A stretch of DNA of 64,000 nt from Nonomuraea ceibae (GTDB taxonomy: Bacteria; Actinomycetota; Actinomycetes; Streptosporangiales; Streptosporangiaceae): the NCBI RefSeq assembly GCF_019396325.1, contig NZ_JAHKRO010000024.1, positions 1 to 64,000 of the forward strand, read 5' to 3'. The notes below the pieces were generated by a model. That model was not told the DNA's origin. It did no database searches and worked only from the letters and a program-made list of their open reading frames with translations. Below, in pieces: positions 17,004 through 24,973 of this stretch (its first letter is position 1; the number at the start of each line of letters is the position of its first letter). The position numbers and the translations under genes are program-made.

Positions 17004-18170
17004 TCAGGCCGACAGGCGCTTGAGCCGGGTCACGGCCTCGTCGATGACCTCGTCCTTCTTGCAGAAGGCGAACCTGACGAAGTGCCGGCCGCGTTCGGGG
17101 TGCTCGTAGAAGACCTGCGTGGGGATGGCGACCACGCCGGCGAGCTCGGGCAGCCGCTGGGTGAAGGCGAGCCCGTCGGTGAAGCCGAGCGGCCGGATGT
17201 CGGTCTGCACGAAGTACGTCCCGGCCGGCCCGAACACCTCGAACCCGGCCGCCGCCAGGCCCTCCATCAGCCGGTCGCGCTTGTCCTGGAGGGAGTCGCG
17301 CAGCGCGGCCACCCAGGCGCCCTCGTGCCGCAGCCCGTAGGCGACGGCGACCTGCCAGGGCGCGCTCGCGGTGAAGGTGAGGAACTGCTTGACCGACTGC
17401 ACGGCGGTCACGAGCGGCGCGGGCGCGCACACCCAGCCGGTCTTCCAGCCGGTGACGGAGAACGTCTTGCCCGCCGAGGAGATCATCACGGTGCGCTCGC
17501 GCATGCCGGGCAGCGTGGCCAGTGGTACGTGCTCGACGCCGTCGAACGTGAGGTGCTCGTACACCTCGTCGGTGATGGCGATCAGGTCGTGCTCGCGGCA
17601 CAGATCAGCGATGACGGTCAGCTCGTCGCGGGTGAGCACGGTGCCGGTGGGGTTGTGCGGGGAGTTGACGAGGATCGCCCGGGTGCGGGAGGTGACGGCG
17701 GCGCGCAGTTCGGCGGGGTCGAACGTGAAGCGGCCGGCCACGGGCCGCAGCGTGACGCCGACGAGGCGGGCCTGGGCGAGCGCGATCGAGGCCGCGTAGG
17801 AGTCGTAGTACGGCTCGAACGCGATGACCTCGTCGCCGGGCTCGCACAGCGCCAGGACGGCGGCGGCGATCGCCTCGGTGGCGCCGACGGTGACGAGCAC
17901 CTCGCCGGCCGGGTCGTAGGACAGGCCGTAGTGCTCGCGGCGGTGCTCGGAGACGGCCTGGCGCAGCTCCATCACGCCGGGGCCCGGCGGGTACTGGTTG
18001 GCGCCCGAGCGGATCGCGTGCACGGCCCGGTCGAGCATGGCGGCCGGCCCGTCGGTGTCGGGGAAGCCCTGGCCCAGGTTGATCGCGCCGGTGCGGGTGG
18101 CGAGCGCGCTCATTTCCGCGAAGATCGTCGTGCCGAAGGAGCGCATCCGGGAGACAAGTGGTTCCGTCAC
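17004..18170 (-). CDS. Class I/II PLP aminotransferase (DapC-like)
   Basis: 388 aa. Fold type I aminotransferase: I-N-L-G-Q-G-F-P-D near the N terminus, N-S-P-H-N-P-T-G, I-T-D-E-V-Y-E, and the PLP lysine in S-S-A-G-K-T-F-S. The closest functional groups are N-succinyldiaminopimelate aminotransferase (lysine synthesis) and methionine or glutamine transaminases; the sequence does not decide. GTG 18170 is 6 nt after TAGTGT. It is divergent from the DUF418-type membrane protein, whose start is only 23 bp away. Confidence 0.9.
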   Translation of the reverse strand: MTEPLVSRMRSFGTTIFAEMSALATRTGAINLGQGFPDTDGPAAMLDRAVHAIRSGANQYPPGPGVMELRQAVSEHRREHYGLSYDPAGEVLVTVGATEAIAAAVLALCEPGDEVIAFEPYYDSYAASIALAQARLVGVTLRPVAGRFTFDPAELRAAVTSRTRAILVNSPHNPTGTVLTRDELTVIADLCREHDLIAITDEVYEHLTFDGVEHVPLATLPGMRERTVMISSAGKTFSVTGWKTGWVCAPAPLVTAVQSVKQFLTFTASAPWQVAVAYGLRHEGAWVAALRDSLQDKRDRLMEGLAAAGFEVFGPAGTYFVQTDIRPLGFTDGLAFTQRLPELAGVVAIPTQVFYEHPERGRHFVRFAFCKKDEVIDEAVTRLKRLSA

Positions 18171-18193
18171 AGCCTCACACTATTACCCGTAGG

Positions 18194-19174
18194 GTGATTC
18201 ACTTGGGCAGCGTCGCACGCATCCGTGAGCTCGACGCCCTCCGCGGGTTCGCGGTGGGCGGGATCATGCTGGTCAACACCTGGCAGCACGCGCCGCACGA
18301 GCCGCAGACGGGCATCGACCAGGTGGTCGACACGTTCTTCCAGAGCCGCTTCTACCCGATCTTCTCGCTGCTGTTCGGCATCAGCTTCGTGCTGTTCCTG
18401 CGCGGGTCCGACCGGTGGGCGCTGGCCAGGCGGCTGGCGTGGCTGATGGGATTCGGGCTGGTCCAGCACCTGTGGTACCCGGGCGAGGTGCTGACCGACT
18501 ACGCGTTCTTCGGGGCGCTGGTGCTGCTGCCCGCCTCGTTCCTGCCGGGCGGGCTGCTTCCGCTGCTGCTGGGGGTGGCGCTGCTGGCGTGGAGCGTCAT
18601 GTCGGGCGGCGGCTACCTGGGCATCGAGGACGCGCCGCCGTTCGTCTCCAACGGGCCGCTGCTGATCCCGGCGGCGTTCCTGATCGGCATGGGGCTGATG
18701 CGGCTGCGGCCGTCGCGGCGGCTGCTGGCGCCGGGGTTCGTGGTGAGCGTGCTCGCCGTCGTGTTCCTGACCGCCGCCTGGAACTCCACCGGCGACTGGT
18801 CGCTCTACCTGGCGGGCGCGGTCGCCGGGGCGTCGGCGTACGTGACGGGGCTGCTGCTGGTGCTGCGGCCGTGGCTGTCGGCGGCGCTGGAGCCGCTGGG
18901 CAAAATGGCGCTGACCAACTACGTGAGCGGCACGGTGGTGATCGTGCTGGCCGCGCCGCTGCTGGCCGCCGACCCGACCCGCTGGTCGGTGCTCGGGCTG
19001 ACGGCGGTGACGCTGCTCGTCCAGGGGGTCTTCAGCCGGTGGTGGCTGGCCCGCTTCCGCTACGGGCCGCTGGAGTGGATCTGGCGGTGCCTCACCTGGT
19101 TCCGGTACGTGCCCAACAAGTTAGAGTCGGGCCGTGACGAGAATCGCCCTCTGCCAGATCCCGGTGTCTCCTGA
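18194..19174 (+). CDS. DUF418-type membrane protein
   Basis: 326 aa from the GTG at 18194 (a GTG is needed because the upstream ATG overlaps the divergent gene). It starts with R-I-R-E-L-D-A-L-R-G-F-A-V-G-G-I and has about eight to nine hydrophobic helices. The late segment A-L-E-P-L-G-K-M-A-L-T-N-Y and the closing F-R-Y-G-P-L-E-W-I-W-R fit DUF418/YeiB proteins. Function unknown; it resembles acyltransferase-like membrane proteins. Its last 41 bases overlap the next gene. Confidence 0.85.
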   Translation: MIHLGSVARIRELDALRGFAVGGIMLVNTWQHAPHEPQTGIDQVVDTFFQSRFYPIFSLLFGISFVLFLRGSDRWALARRLAWLMGFGLVQHLWYPGEVLTDYAFFGALVLLPASFLPGGLLPLLLGVALLAWSVMSGGGYLGIEDAPPFVSNGPLLIPAAFLIGMGLMRLRPSRRLLAPGFVVSVLAVVFLTAAWNSTGDWSLYLAGAVAGASAYVTGLLLVLRPWLSAALEPLGKMALTNYVSGTVVIVLAAPLLAADPTRWSVLGLTAVTLLVQGVFSRWWLARFRYGPLEWIWRCLTWFRYVPNKLESGRDENRPLPDPGVS

Positions 19175-19925
19175 CCCGGCGGCCAACCTGACACGAGTCC
19201 GCGACGCCCTCGCCAAGGCGGAGGGCGCCGACCTGGCGATCTTCCCCGAGGCCACGCTCACCCGCTACGGCAGGCGGATCACCGAGCTGGCCGAGCCTCT
19301 CGACGGGCCGTTCGTGACCGGCCTGGCCGAGGCGGCGCGGCGGCACGGCCTCGCGGTGATCGCCGGGGTGTTCGAGCCGGGCGACGGCCGGGTGCGCAAC
19401 ACCGCCGTCGCGATCGGCGCCGACGGCGGGATCCGCGCCGCCTACCGCAAGATCCATCTGTTCGACTCGTTCGGCGCCAAGGAGTCGGAGCTGGTCGCGC
19501 CGGGCGCCGAGCCGGTGGTCGTCGAGCTCGCCGGGCTCCGCGTGGGGCTCGTCACCTGTTACGACATCCGCTTCCCCGAGCTGACCAGGGCGCTGGTCGA
19601 CCGGGGCGCCGAGCTGTTCGCGGTGATCGCCGCGTGGGGGTCGGGGCCGCTCAAGGAGGACCACTGGGTCACGCTGGTGCGCGCCCGCGCGCTGGAGAAC
19701 ACCATGTGGACCGCCGCCGTCGGCCAGGCGCCCAACCCCGCCGAGTCCGGCGACGGCTACGGCGTGGGCCGCAGCATGCTGGTCGACCCGCTGGGCGTGG
19801 TCCGCGCCGACCTGGGCACGCCGCCGGGCGTGCAGGTCGTGGAGCTCGATCCGGAGGCCACCGCGGCCGCCCGCGCGACCTTGCCATGCCTTGAACATCG
19901 GGTGCTCGGGGTCGAGCGACCGTAA
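19134..19925 (+). CDS. Nitrilase-superfamily carbon-nitrogen hydrolase
   Basis: 263 aa. The catalytic triad is visible: Glu in I-F-P-E-A near residue 40, Lys in Y-R-K-I-H-L-F-D near 107 and Cys in V-T-C-Y-D-I-R-F-P-E near 142. The Y-R-K-I-H-L-F-D and Y-D-I-R-F-P-E motifs match the Nit1/YafV-like omega-amidase and deaminated-glutathione amidase branch. GTG 19134 lies inside the end of the preceding gene, 6 nt after TAGAGT, so it can also be transcribed on its own as a leaderless mRNA. Confidence 0.88.
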   Translation: MTRIALCQIPVSPDPAANLTRVRDALAKAEGADLAIFPEATLTRYGRRITELAEPLDGPFVTGLAEAARRHGLAVIAGVFEPGDGRVRNTAVAIGADGGIRAAYRKIHLFDSFGAKESELVAPGAEPVVVELAGLRVGLVTCYDIRFPELTRALVDRGAELFAVIAAWGSGPLKEDHWVTLVRARALENTMWTAAVGQAPNPAESGDGYGVGRSMLVDPLGVVRADLGTPPGVQVVELDPEATAAARATLPCLEHRVLGVERP

Positions 19926-19935
19926 AGTGGTCATC

Positions 19936-20382
19936 ATGAGCGGAACGCAGATGCAGAAGGTGGTCCCGCCGCGTCTGCTGGTGCCCTATCTGGCGGGCAA
20001 ACGCACGGTCATCTCCGGCTTCGTCTACCGGGTGCAGGACTGCGCCAGGCTGACCACGCCCGAGCAGCTCTACTACGGCCTCGACCTGTCGTTCGACGGC
20101 TCGGAGCTGACGGCCGGCGTGCCCGAGCTCTACGTGATGCGCTGGCAGGCACGTGACGTCGACACCTACGCGGTGCCCTACGGCCCTCACATGGGCGGCG
20201 ACTGGAGTGACGCGCCGCCGTTCGCCGGCAACGGGTTCACCACCTCGCGCGAGCACGTGGTGCCGCAGTTCCACACGACGCCGATGCCGATCCCGGCGGG
20301 CGCGAGCATCGTGCACGTCACCGCCGAGGGCGAACGGCCCTTCGCCGAGTACGACGGTCTCACGTGGCGGCCGGCCGCATGA
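19936..20382 (+). CDS. Conserved hypothetical protein
   Basis: 148 aa, beta-rich, no signal peptide, no recognised domain. Notable segments: L-L-V-P-Y-L-A-G-K-R-T-V-I-S-G-F-V-Y-R and V-M-R-W-Q-A-R-D-V-D. The ATG at 19936 is 7 nt after TAAAGT, whose TAA is the stop codon of the preceding amidase, a compact leaderless arrangement. The stop overlaps the next start as ATGA, so it is co-translated with 20379-20771. Confidence 0.7.
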   Translation: MSGTQMQKVVPPRLLVPYLAGKRTVISGFVYRVQDCARLTTPEQLYYGLDLSFDGSELTAGVPELYVMRWQARDVDTYAVPYGPHMGGDWSDAPPFAGNGFTTSREHVVPQFHTTPMPIPAGASIVHVTAEGERPFAEYDGLTWRPAA

Positions 20383-20771
20383 ACGACGAGCTCATCCCTG
20401 TCGCCTCCGGGTTCGTGGCCCGCTTCGGCGAGCGCACGCTGCCTGCCGCGCTGGGTCCGGACGAGCAGGTGGTGCTGTTCAGCGAGGAGGAGCTCGACGG
20501 GTTCGAGGCGGCCTCCGGCTACTGGCGGCGCACGGTGGCGCGTACGGAGCTGGAGTGGCTGGTGCTGGTGCGCACCGTGGGCGCGTTCGGCGGCGAGCCG
20601 TGCATCGTCCTGGACGAGGACGAGGACGGCCTGCACATCGCCTACACCGGCCACAGCGGGATGAAGGCCGAGGCGCTGGGCTACTGGATGGTCGACCACG
20701 GCGCCTACGAGGTCGTGGTGCCGCGCGAGGAGGTCGTCTCCATCCGCGTCGAGCGCGTCCCGGTGCCGTGA
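20379..20771 (+). CDS. Conserved hypothetical protein
   Basis: 130 aa, acidic, predicted mixed alpha/beta. It is translated from an ATGA overlap with the gene before, which indicates stoichiometric co-expression and perhaps interaction. Central segment V-L-D-E-D-E-D-G-L-H-I-A-Y-T-G-H-S-G-M-K-A-E-A-L-G-Y-W. No membrane helix, Cys pair or known motif. Function unknown. It converges on the carboxyltransferase gene with one base between. Confidence 0.7.
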   Translation: MNDELIPVASGFVARFGERTLPAALGPDEQVVLFSEEELDGFEAASGYWRRTVARTELEWLVLVRTVGAFGGEPCIVLDEDEDGLHIAYTGHSGMKAEALGYWMVDHGAYEVVVPREEVVSIRVERVPVP

Positions 20772-20772
20772 C

Positions 20773-22263
20773 TCAGCCGCCCAGGTGGCGGTAGCGGGCC
20801 AGCCGGGCGGCGAGCCGGTCGGCGGGTGGCTGGGCTAGCAGGCCGGCGATCTCGTGCTCCAGCGCCCGGCCGACGCGCTCGCAGAAGGCGCGCGGCTCGT
20901 AGGCGGCGTCGGGCAGCTCGGGGACGACGCGGTCGACGATGCCGTCGCGGCGCAGGTCGGTGGCGCGCACCCGCTGCGCCTGGGCGATCTCGGGGGCGAA
21001 GTCGACGCTGCGGTAGAGGATGGCCGAGGCGCCCTCGGGCGGCAGCGGCGACAGCCAGGCGTGCTGCGCGCACAGCACCCGGTCGGCGGGCAGCAGGGCC
21101 AGCGCGGCGCCGCCGGCGCCCTCGCCGAGCAGCAGGCAGACCGTGGGCGCGTCGAGCATGACCAGCTCGGCCAGGCAGCGGGCGATCTCGCCGGACAGGC
21201 CGCCTTCCTCGGCGGACTTCGACAGCGCCGCGCCGGCCGTGTCGATGACGGTGACCAGGGGCAGCCCCAGCTCGGCGGCCAGCCGCATGCCGCGCCTGGC
21301 GACCCGCAGCCCGGCGGGGCCGAGGGGGGAGCGGGCACGCTGGTGCTGGCGGTCCTGGCCGAGCAGCACGACCGGGGCGTCGCCGAACCTGGCCAGGGCC
21401 AGCACCAGGCCGGGCTCGTTCTCGCCCTCGCCGCTGCCGCTGAGCGGGGTCACGTCGGTGGCGGCGAGCTTGAGCAGCGCCCGCACGCCGGGCCGGTCGT
21501 CGCGGCGGGAGCGGGTGATGGCCTCCCACGCCTCGACGGGCCGCAGGTCCTCCTCGGGGGCGGGGCCGGGGTCGAGGCCGCGGCGCTCGGCCGACAGCAC
21601 CGACAGCGCCCTGATCGCGATCTCGCGGGCGTCCTCGGCGGCGACGACGGCGTCGATGAGGCCGTGCTCGAACAGGTTCTCCGCCACCTGCACGCCCGCC
21701 GGGAACGGGTAGCCGTGCAGCGACTCGAACACCCTCGGCCCGAGGAACCCGATGAGCGCGCCCGGCTCGGCCGCCGTCACGTGCCCGAGCGAGCCCCAGG
21801 AGGCGAACACGCCGCCGGTCGTCGGATGGCGCAGGTAGACGACGAACGGCAGGCCCGCCGCGCGCAACTGCTGCACCGCCGCGGTGATCTTGACCATCTG
21901 GACGAACGCGGTCGCGCCCTCCTGCATGCGGGTGCCGCCCGAGGCGGGCGCGGCCAGCAGCGGCAGCCGTTCGCGGGTGGCCCGCTCGACGGCGGCGACG
22001 ATCCGCTCGGCGGCCGCCACGCCGATCGACCCGGCCATGAACGAGAACTCCGACGCCACGACGGCCACGCGGCGCCCGCCGAGCAGCCCTTCGCCGGTCA
22101 GCACGGCCTCGTCGTAGCCGGATTTGACCCGGGCCGCGGCCAGCTCCTCGGCGTAGGAGGAGCCCGGCTCGGCCGGGTCGGCGGGAGGCGCGTCCCACGA
22201 CTTCCACGAGCCCCCGTCGAGGACCGTGTCGATCAGTGTGCGCGCGTCCGGACGGCTCACCAT
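20773..22263 (-). CDS. Fused acyl-CoA/acetyl-CoA carboxyltransferase
   Basis: 496 aa. Two crotonase-like carboxyltransferase halves in one chain: an AccD-like half (V-A-S-E-F-S-F-M-A-G-S-I-G-V, A-S-G-G-T-R-M-Q-E-G) and an AccA-like half (V-I-D-T-A-G-A, L-L-L-G-E-G-A-G-G-A-A-L-A). The N-terminal zinc finger of bacterial AccD is missing, as in actinobacterial single-chain forms. It transfers CO2 from carboxybiotin to acetyl-CoA or another acyl-CoA. No biotin carboxylase is nearby. Good ribosome site (GAGAGGGAG). Confidence 0.85.
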   Translation of the reverse strand: MVSRPDARTLIDTVLDGGSWKSWDAPPADPAEPGSSYAEELAAARVKSGYDEAVLTGEGLLGGRRVAVVASEFSFMAGSIGVAAAERIVAAVERATRERLPLLAAPASGGTRMQEGATAFVQMVKITAAVQQLRAAGLPFVVYLRHPTTGGVFASWGSLGHVTAAEPGALIGFLGPRVFESLHGYPFPAGVQVAENLFEHGLIDAVVAAEDAREIAIRALSVLSAERRGLDPGPAPEEDLRPVEAWEAITRSRRDDRPGVRALLKLAATDVTPLSGSGEGENEPGLVLALARFGDAPVVLLGQDRQHQRARSPLGPAGLRVARRGMRLAAELGLPLVTVIDTAGAALSKSAEEGGLSGEIARCLAELVMLDAPTVCLLLGEGAGGAALALLPADRVLCAQHAWLSPLPPEGASAILYRSVDFAPEIAQAQRVRATDLRRDGIVDRVVPELPDAAYEPRAFCERVGRALEHEIAGLLAQPPADRLAARLARYRHLGG

Positions 22264-22333
22264 CGCTCCCTCTCGTCAGCCGGTGATGCAAGGTTGACGC
22301 ACGAGCTCCTCGTGCGGTGCCGCCGGATCGCCG

Positions 22334-23497
22334 TCATCGCTCCCGCTCTTCGAGCTCCGTGAGCCAGCGCAGCACCGCGTCGCCGTCCTGGCCGAGGGCC
22401 GGGGGCGGCGTGTGTCTCACGCCGTCGAGGCCGTCGAAGCGCAGCGGCGGCCCCGGCAGCTCGACGGGGCCGAGCACCGGGTGGTCGACCTCCACCACGA
22501 GGCCCTGCGAGCGGGTCTGCTCCCAGGCGTAGACCTCGTCGATGGACCGGATCGCGCCCGCGGGCACGCCGGCCTCTCCCAGCCTGGCCAGCCAGTGGGC
22601 GCGGTCGTGGGCGGCCAGGGCCTTCTCCATGTCGGCGATCAGCTCATCCCGGTGCGTGAATCGGTCCCTGTTGGTCGCATATTTCGCCATATCAGGGTCA
22701 ATGTCGAGTAGCGCGGCGACCTTCTTCCACTGGCCGTCGTTCGCCGCGGCGATCTGCAGCATGCCGTCGGCGCAGCGGAAGGCTCCGTAGGGGGCGATCG
22801 TGGCGTGGTGGTTGCCGCCCGCCGCGGGCACCCGCCCGCCGACGGTCCAGGCGGTGCCGTGGTAGGAGTGCACGCCGGTGACCGCCGCCAGCAGCGACGT
22901 CCGCACGACCCGGCCCCGGCCGGTGCGCTCGCGCTCGTACAGGGCGGCGACCACCCCGTACGCACCGTGGATGCCCGCCAGCAGGTCGGCCACCGAGGCG
23001 CCCACGCGGTGGGGCTCCCCGGGCGGCCCGGTCAGCGACATCAGCCCAGCCTCCCCCTGCGCGATCTGGTCGTATCCCGGCCGGCCGCCCTCGGGGCCGT
23101 CGTGCCCGAACCCGGTGATGGACAGGACGACCAGGCGAGGGTTGAGCTCGTGCAGCCGCTCGACCGGCAGGCCCAGCCGGTCGAGCACCCCGGTGCGGAA
23201 GTTCTCCACCAGCACGTCGCTGCGGCGGACCAGCCGTTCGACGAGGTCTCTGCCCGCGTCGGACTTCAAATCCACGGCGATGGACTGCTTGTTACGATTC
23301 GCCGCCAGGAAATATGTCGAAATTTCCTCGTCCGGGCCGACGAACGGCGGTCCCCACCCCCGCGACTCGTCTCCCCCGTCGGGGTGCTCCACCTTGATGA
23401 CCCTGGCGCCCAGGTCGCCGAGCATCTGCGCGGCGTGCGGGCCCGCGAGGGCCCTGGAAAGGTCGAGCACGACGATGTCACCCAGGGGTCCGCGCAA
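22334..23497 (-). CDS. Family III (CaiB/BaiF) CoA-transferase
   Basis: 387 aa using the TTG at 23497, which has GGAGG six bases upstream and gives the canonical start GPLGDIVVLDLSRALAGPHAAQMLGDLGARVIKVE; the longer frame to 23611 has no site. The catalytic Asp follows F-L-A-A-N-R-N-K-Q-S-I-A-V-D-L-K. Other family marks: Y-D-Q-I-A-Q-G-E-A-G-L-M-S-L-T-G and the late G-V-P-A-G. It swaps CoA between carboxylic acids; the substrate is not evident. Confidence 0.9.
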   Translation of the reverse strand: MRGPLGDIVVLDLSRALAGPHAAQMLGDLGARVIKVEHPDGGDESRGWGPPFVGPDEEISTYFLAANRNKQSIAVDLKSDAGRDLVERLVRRSDVLVENFRTGVLDRLGLPVERLHELNPRLVVLSITGFGHDGPEGGRPGYDQIAQGEAGLMSLTGPPGEPHRVGASVADLLAGIHGAYGVVAALYERERTGRGRVVRTSLLAAVTGVHSYHGTAWTVGGRVPAAGGNHHATIAPYGAFRCADGMLQIAAANDGQWKKVAALLDIDPDMAKYATNRDRFTHRDELIADMEKALAAHDRAHWLARLGEAGVPAGAIRSIDEVYAWEQTRSQGLVVEVDHPVLGPVELPGPPLRFDGLDGVRHTPPPALGQDGDAVLRWLTELEERER

Positions 23498-23574
23498 GAT
23501 CAACCTCCAGCCGGTTCGGAAGCGGAAGCATATCTCCTCGCCTCCGCACTCCAGTCTCCTCCTACCCTGAGTGC

Positions 23575-24105
23575 GTGGAATCCCTGGCCCGGCGCGTCCT
23601 CGAACGCCCACCGTCGTGCGGCCCGGTCCGCGTCGTCGCCGTCGACGGTCCGGCCGGCTCCGGCAAGACCACGTTCGCCGGCGCGCTCGCCGCCGCGCTC
23701 GGCTGCCAGGTGGTGCACAGCGACGACTTCCCCGTGCACTGGGACGACGGCCCGGAAACCTGGTTCGCCGCCCTCGACGAGCAGGTCCTGCGCCCGCTCG
23801 GCCAGGGCCGCCCCGGCGCCTTCCGGCGCTACGACTGGGTACGGGCCGCCTACACCGGGCGGATCGTGGTGCCGGTCGCCCCCACGCTGATCATCGAGGG
23901 CGTCGGCACCGCCAGGGCGTCGGCCGCCCACCTGCTCGCCTTCACCGTCTGGGTCGAGGCCGACGAGGACCTCCGGCTGCGCCGGGTGCTGGCGCGCGAC
24001 GGCGCCCACCTGGAGCCGAGCTGGCGGACGTGGTTCGCCAAGGAGGAGGCGTGGTTCGCCGCCGACGGCACCCGGGCGCGCGCCGACGAGATCGTCACCA
24101 CCTGA
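23575..24105 (+). CDS. Uridine kinase-like P-loop protein
   Basis: 176 aa. Walker A D-G-P-A-G-S-G-K-T-T at residues 24-33, a D-D-F segment (H-S-D-D-F-P-V-H-W) as in uridine kinase and phosphoribulokinase relatives, and L-I-I-E-G-V-G-T as the second acidic strand. It probably phosphorylates a small hydroxyl compound or nucleoside. GTG 23575 is 6 nt after TACCCT (leaderless). Confidence 0.8.
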   Translation: MESLARRVLERPPSCGPVRVVAVDGPAGSGKTTFAGALAAALGCQVVHSDDFPVHWDDGPETWFAALDEQVLRPLGQGRPGAFRRYDWVRAAYTGRIVVPVAPTLIIEGVGTARASAAHLLAFTVWVEADEDLRLRRVLARDGAHLEPSWRTWFAKEEAWFAADGTRARADEIVTT

Positions 24106-24108
24106 CCC

Positions 24109-24786
24109 CTACAGGTGGCCCCCGGCGTTGAAGTCAAGCAGCGTCAGCCGGCCGCCGACCGTGTGCCAGGTGGAGACCGAGCCGTTGCGGATCGGCGTGA
24201 ACGCGTCCAGCTCCGCCAGATCGGCGTCGGGCGCCTCGGCGATGACGTGGCGCAGCGCCAGCACCACCGCGTCGTGCGCCACGATCAGCACCCGCCGCCC
24301 GTCGGCCCGCCCGCGCAGGCCCGCCAGGAAGTCACGGACGCGGGCGGCCACGTCGCCGAACGACTCCCCGCCGGGCGGCCGGTAGCGGTATTCGCCCTCG
24401 GCCCGCAGCCGGGCCAGCTCCTCCGGGCGGCGCAGCGCGATCGCCGCCTCGTTGTAGCGGCCCAGCTCTCCCCTGCCGCGGTCGCGCAGCCGCTCGTCCA
24501 CCGTCACCGGCGGATCGGCGCCCCACACCCGGCGCGCGATCGCCCAGGTGTCGAGCGCCCGCCGGAAGGGCGAGCAGCGGACCAGGTCGGGCGCCTCCTC
24601 CTCCGGCAGCGCGGCCAGCAGCGCGCCGAGCGCCGCGGCCTGCTCCCTGCCGAGCGGCGTCAGCGTGACCTCGTCGTCGCCCCGCCCGTAGACCAGCGGC
24701 TCGTCACCGGCCTCCCGGTAGGCCAGGTTGGCCTCGCTCTCGCCGTGCCGCACCGCGATGATCCGCGACGGTCCCGTGGCGTGCAT
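24109..24786 (-). CDS. Histidine phosphatase family protein
   Basis: 225 aa. R-H-G-E-S near residue 13 carries the phosphorylated His. The Arg partner (C-S-P-F-R-R-A), the Glu of R-G-R-G-E-L-G-R-Y and the second His in I-V-A-H-D-A-V complete the phosphoglycerate-mutase-type active site. Substrate unknown. GAGGGGG precedes the ATG. A short frame ends 9 bp upstream on the same strand, and propeller 1 lies before that, so all three may share a transcript. Confidence 0.88.
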   Translation of the reverse strand: MHATGPSRIIAVRHGESEANLAYREAGDEPLVYGRGDDEVTLTPLGREQAAALGALLAALPEEEAPDLVRCSPFRRALDTWAIARRVWGADPPVTVDERLRDRGRGELGRYNEAAIALRRPEELARLRAEGEYRYRPPGGESFGDVAARVRDFLAGLRGRADGRRVLIVAHDAVVLALRHVIAEAPDADLAELDAFTPIRNGSVSTWHTVGGRLTLLDFNAGGHL

Positions 24787-24795
24787 CGCGCCCCC

Positions 24796-24930
24796 TCATT
24801 CCGTCCGGAAGTGCCGGCGCCGGGCCGCCGCCGGGTCGAGCCCGCCACGCCCCGGCTCGCCCGGGTGCGCGTCGGCGAGCAGCCGGCCGGCGGGCTCGGC
24901 CGGCGCGCTGTCGAAGGGGACGACGTCCAA
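24796..24930 (-). CDS. Possible small protein (44 aa)
   Basis: A TTG-started frame preceded by CGGAGGA encodes LDVVPFDSAPAEPAGRLLAD and about 24 more polar residues, ending 9 bp before the histidine phosphatase. GC3 is high, as in real genes here, but no family is recognised. It may be a leader peptide, or the remaining N terminus of a deleted gene. It fills the gap between propeller 1 and the phosphatase. Confidence 0.35.
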   Translation of the reverse strand: MDVVPFDSAPAEPAGRLLADAHPGEPGRGGLDPAAARRRHFRTE

Positions 24931-24973
24931 CGGCGGTCCTCCGGGCAGGCTGGGTCCGGGATCGATCCTAGGC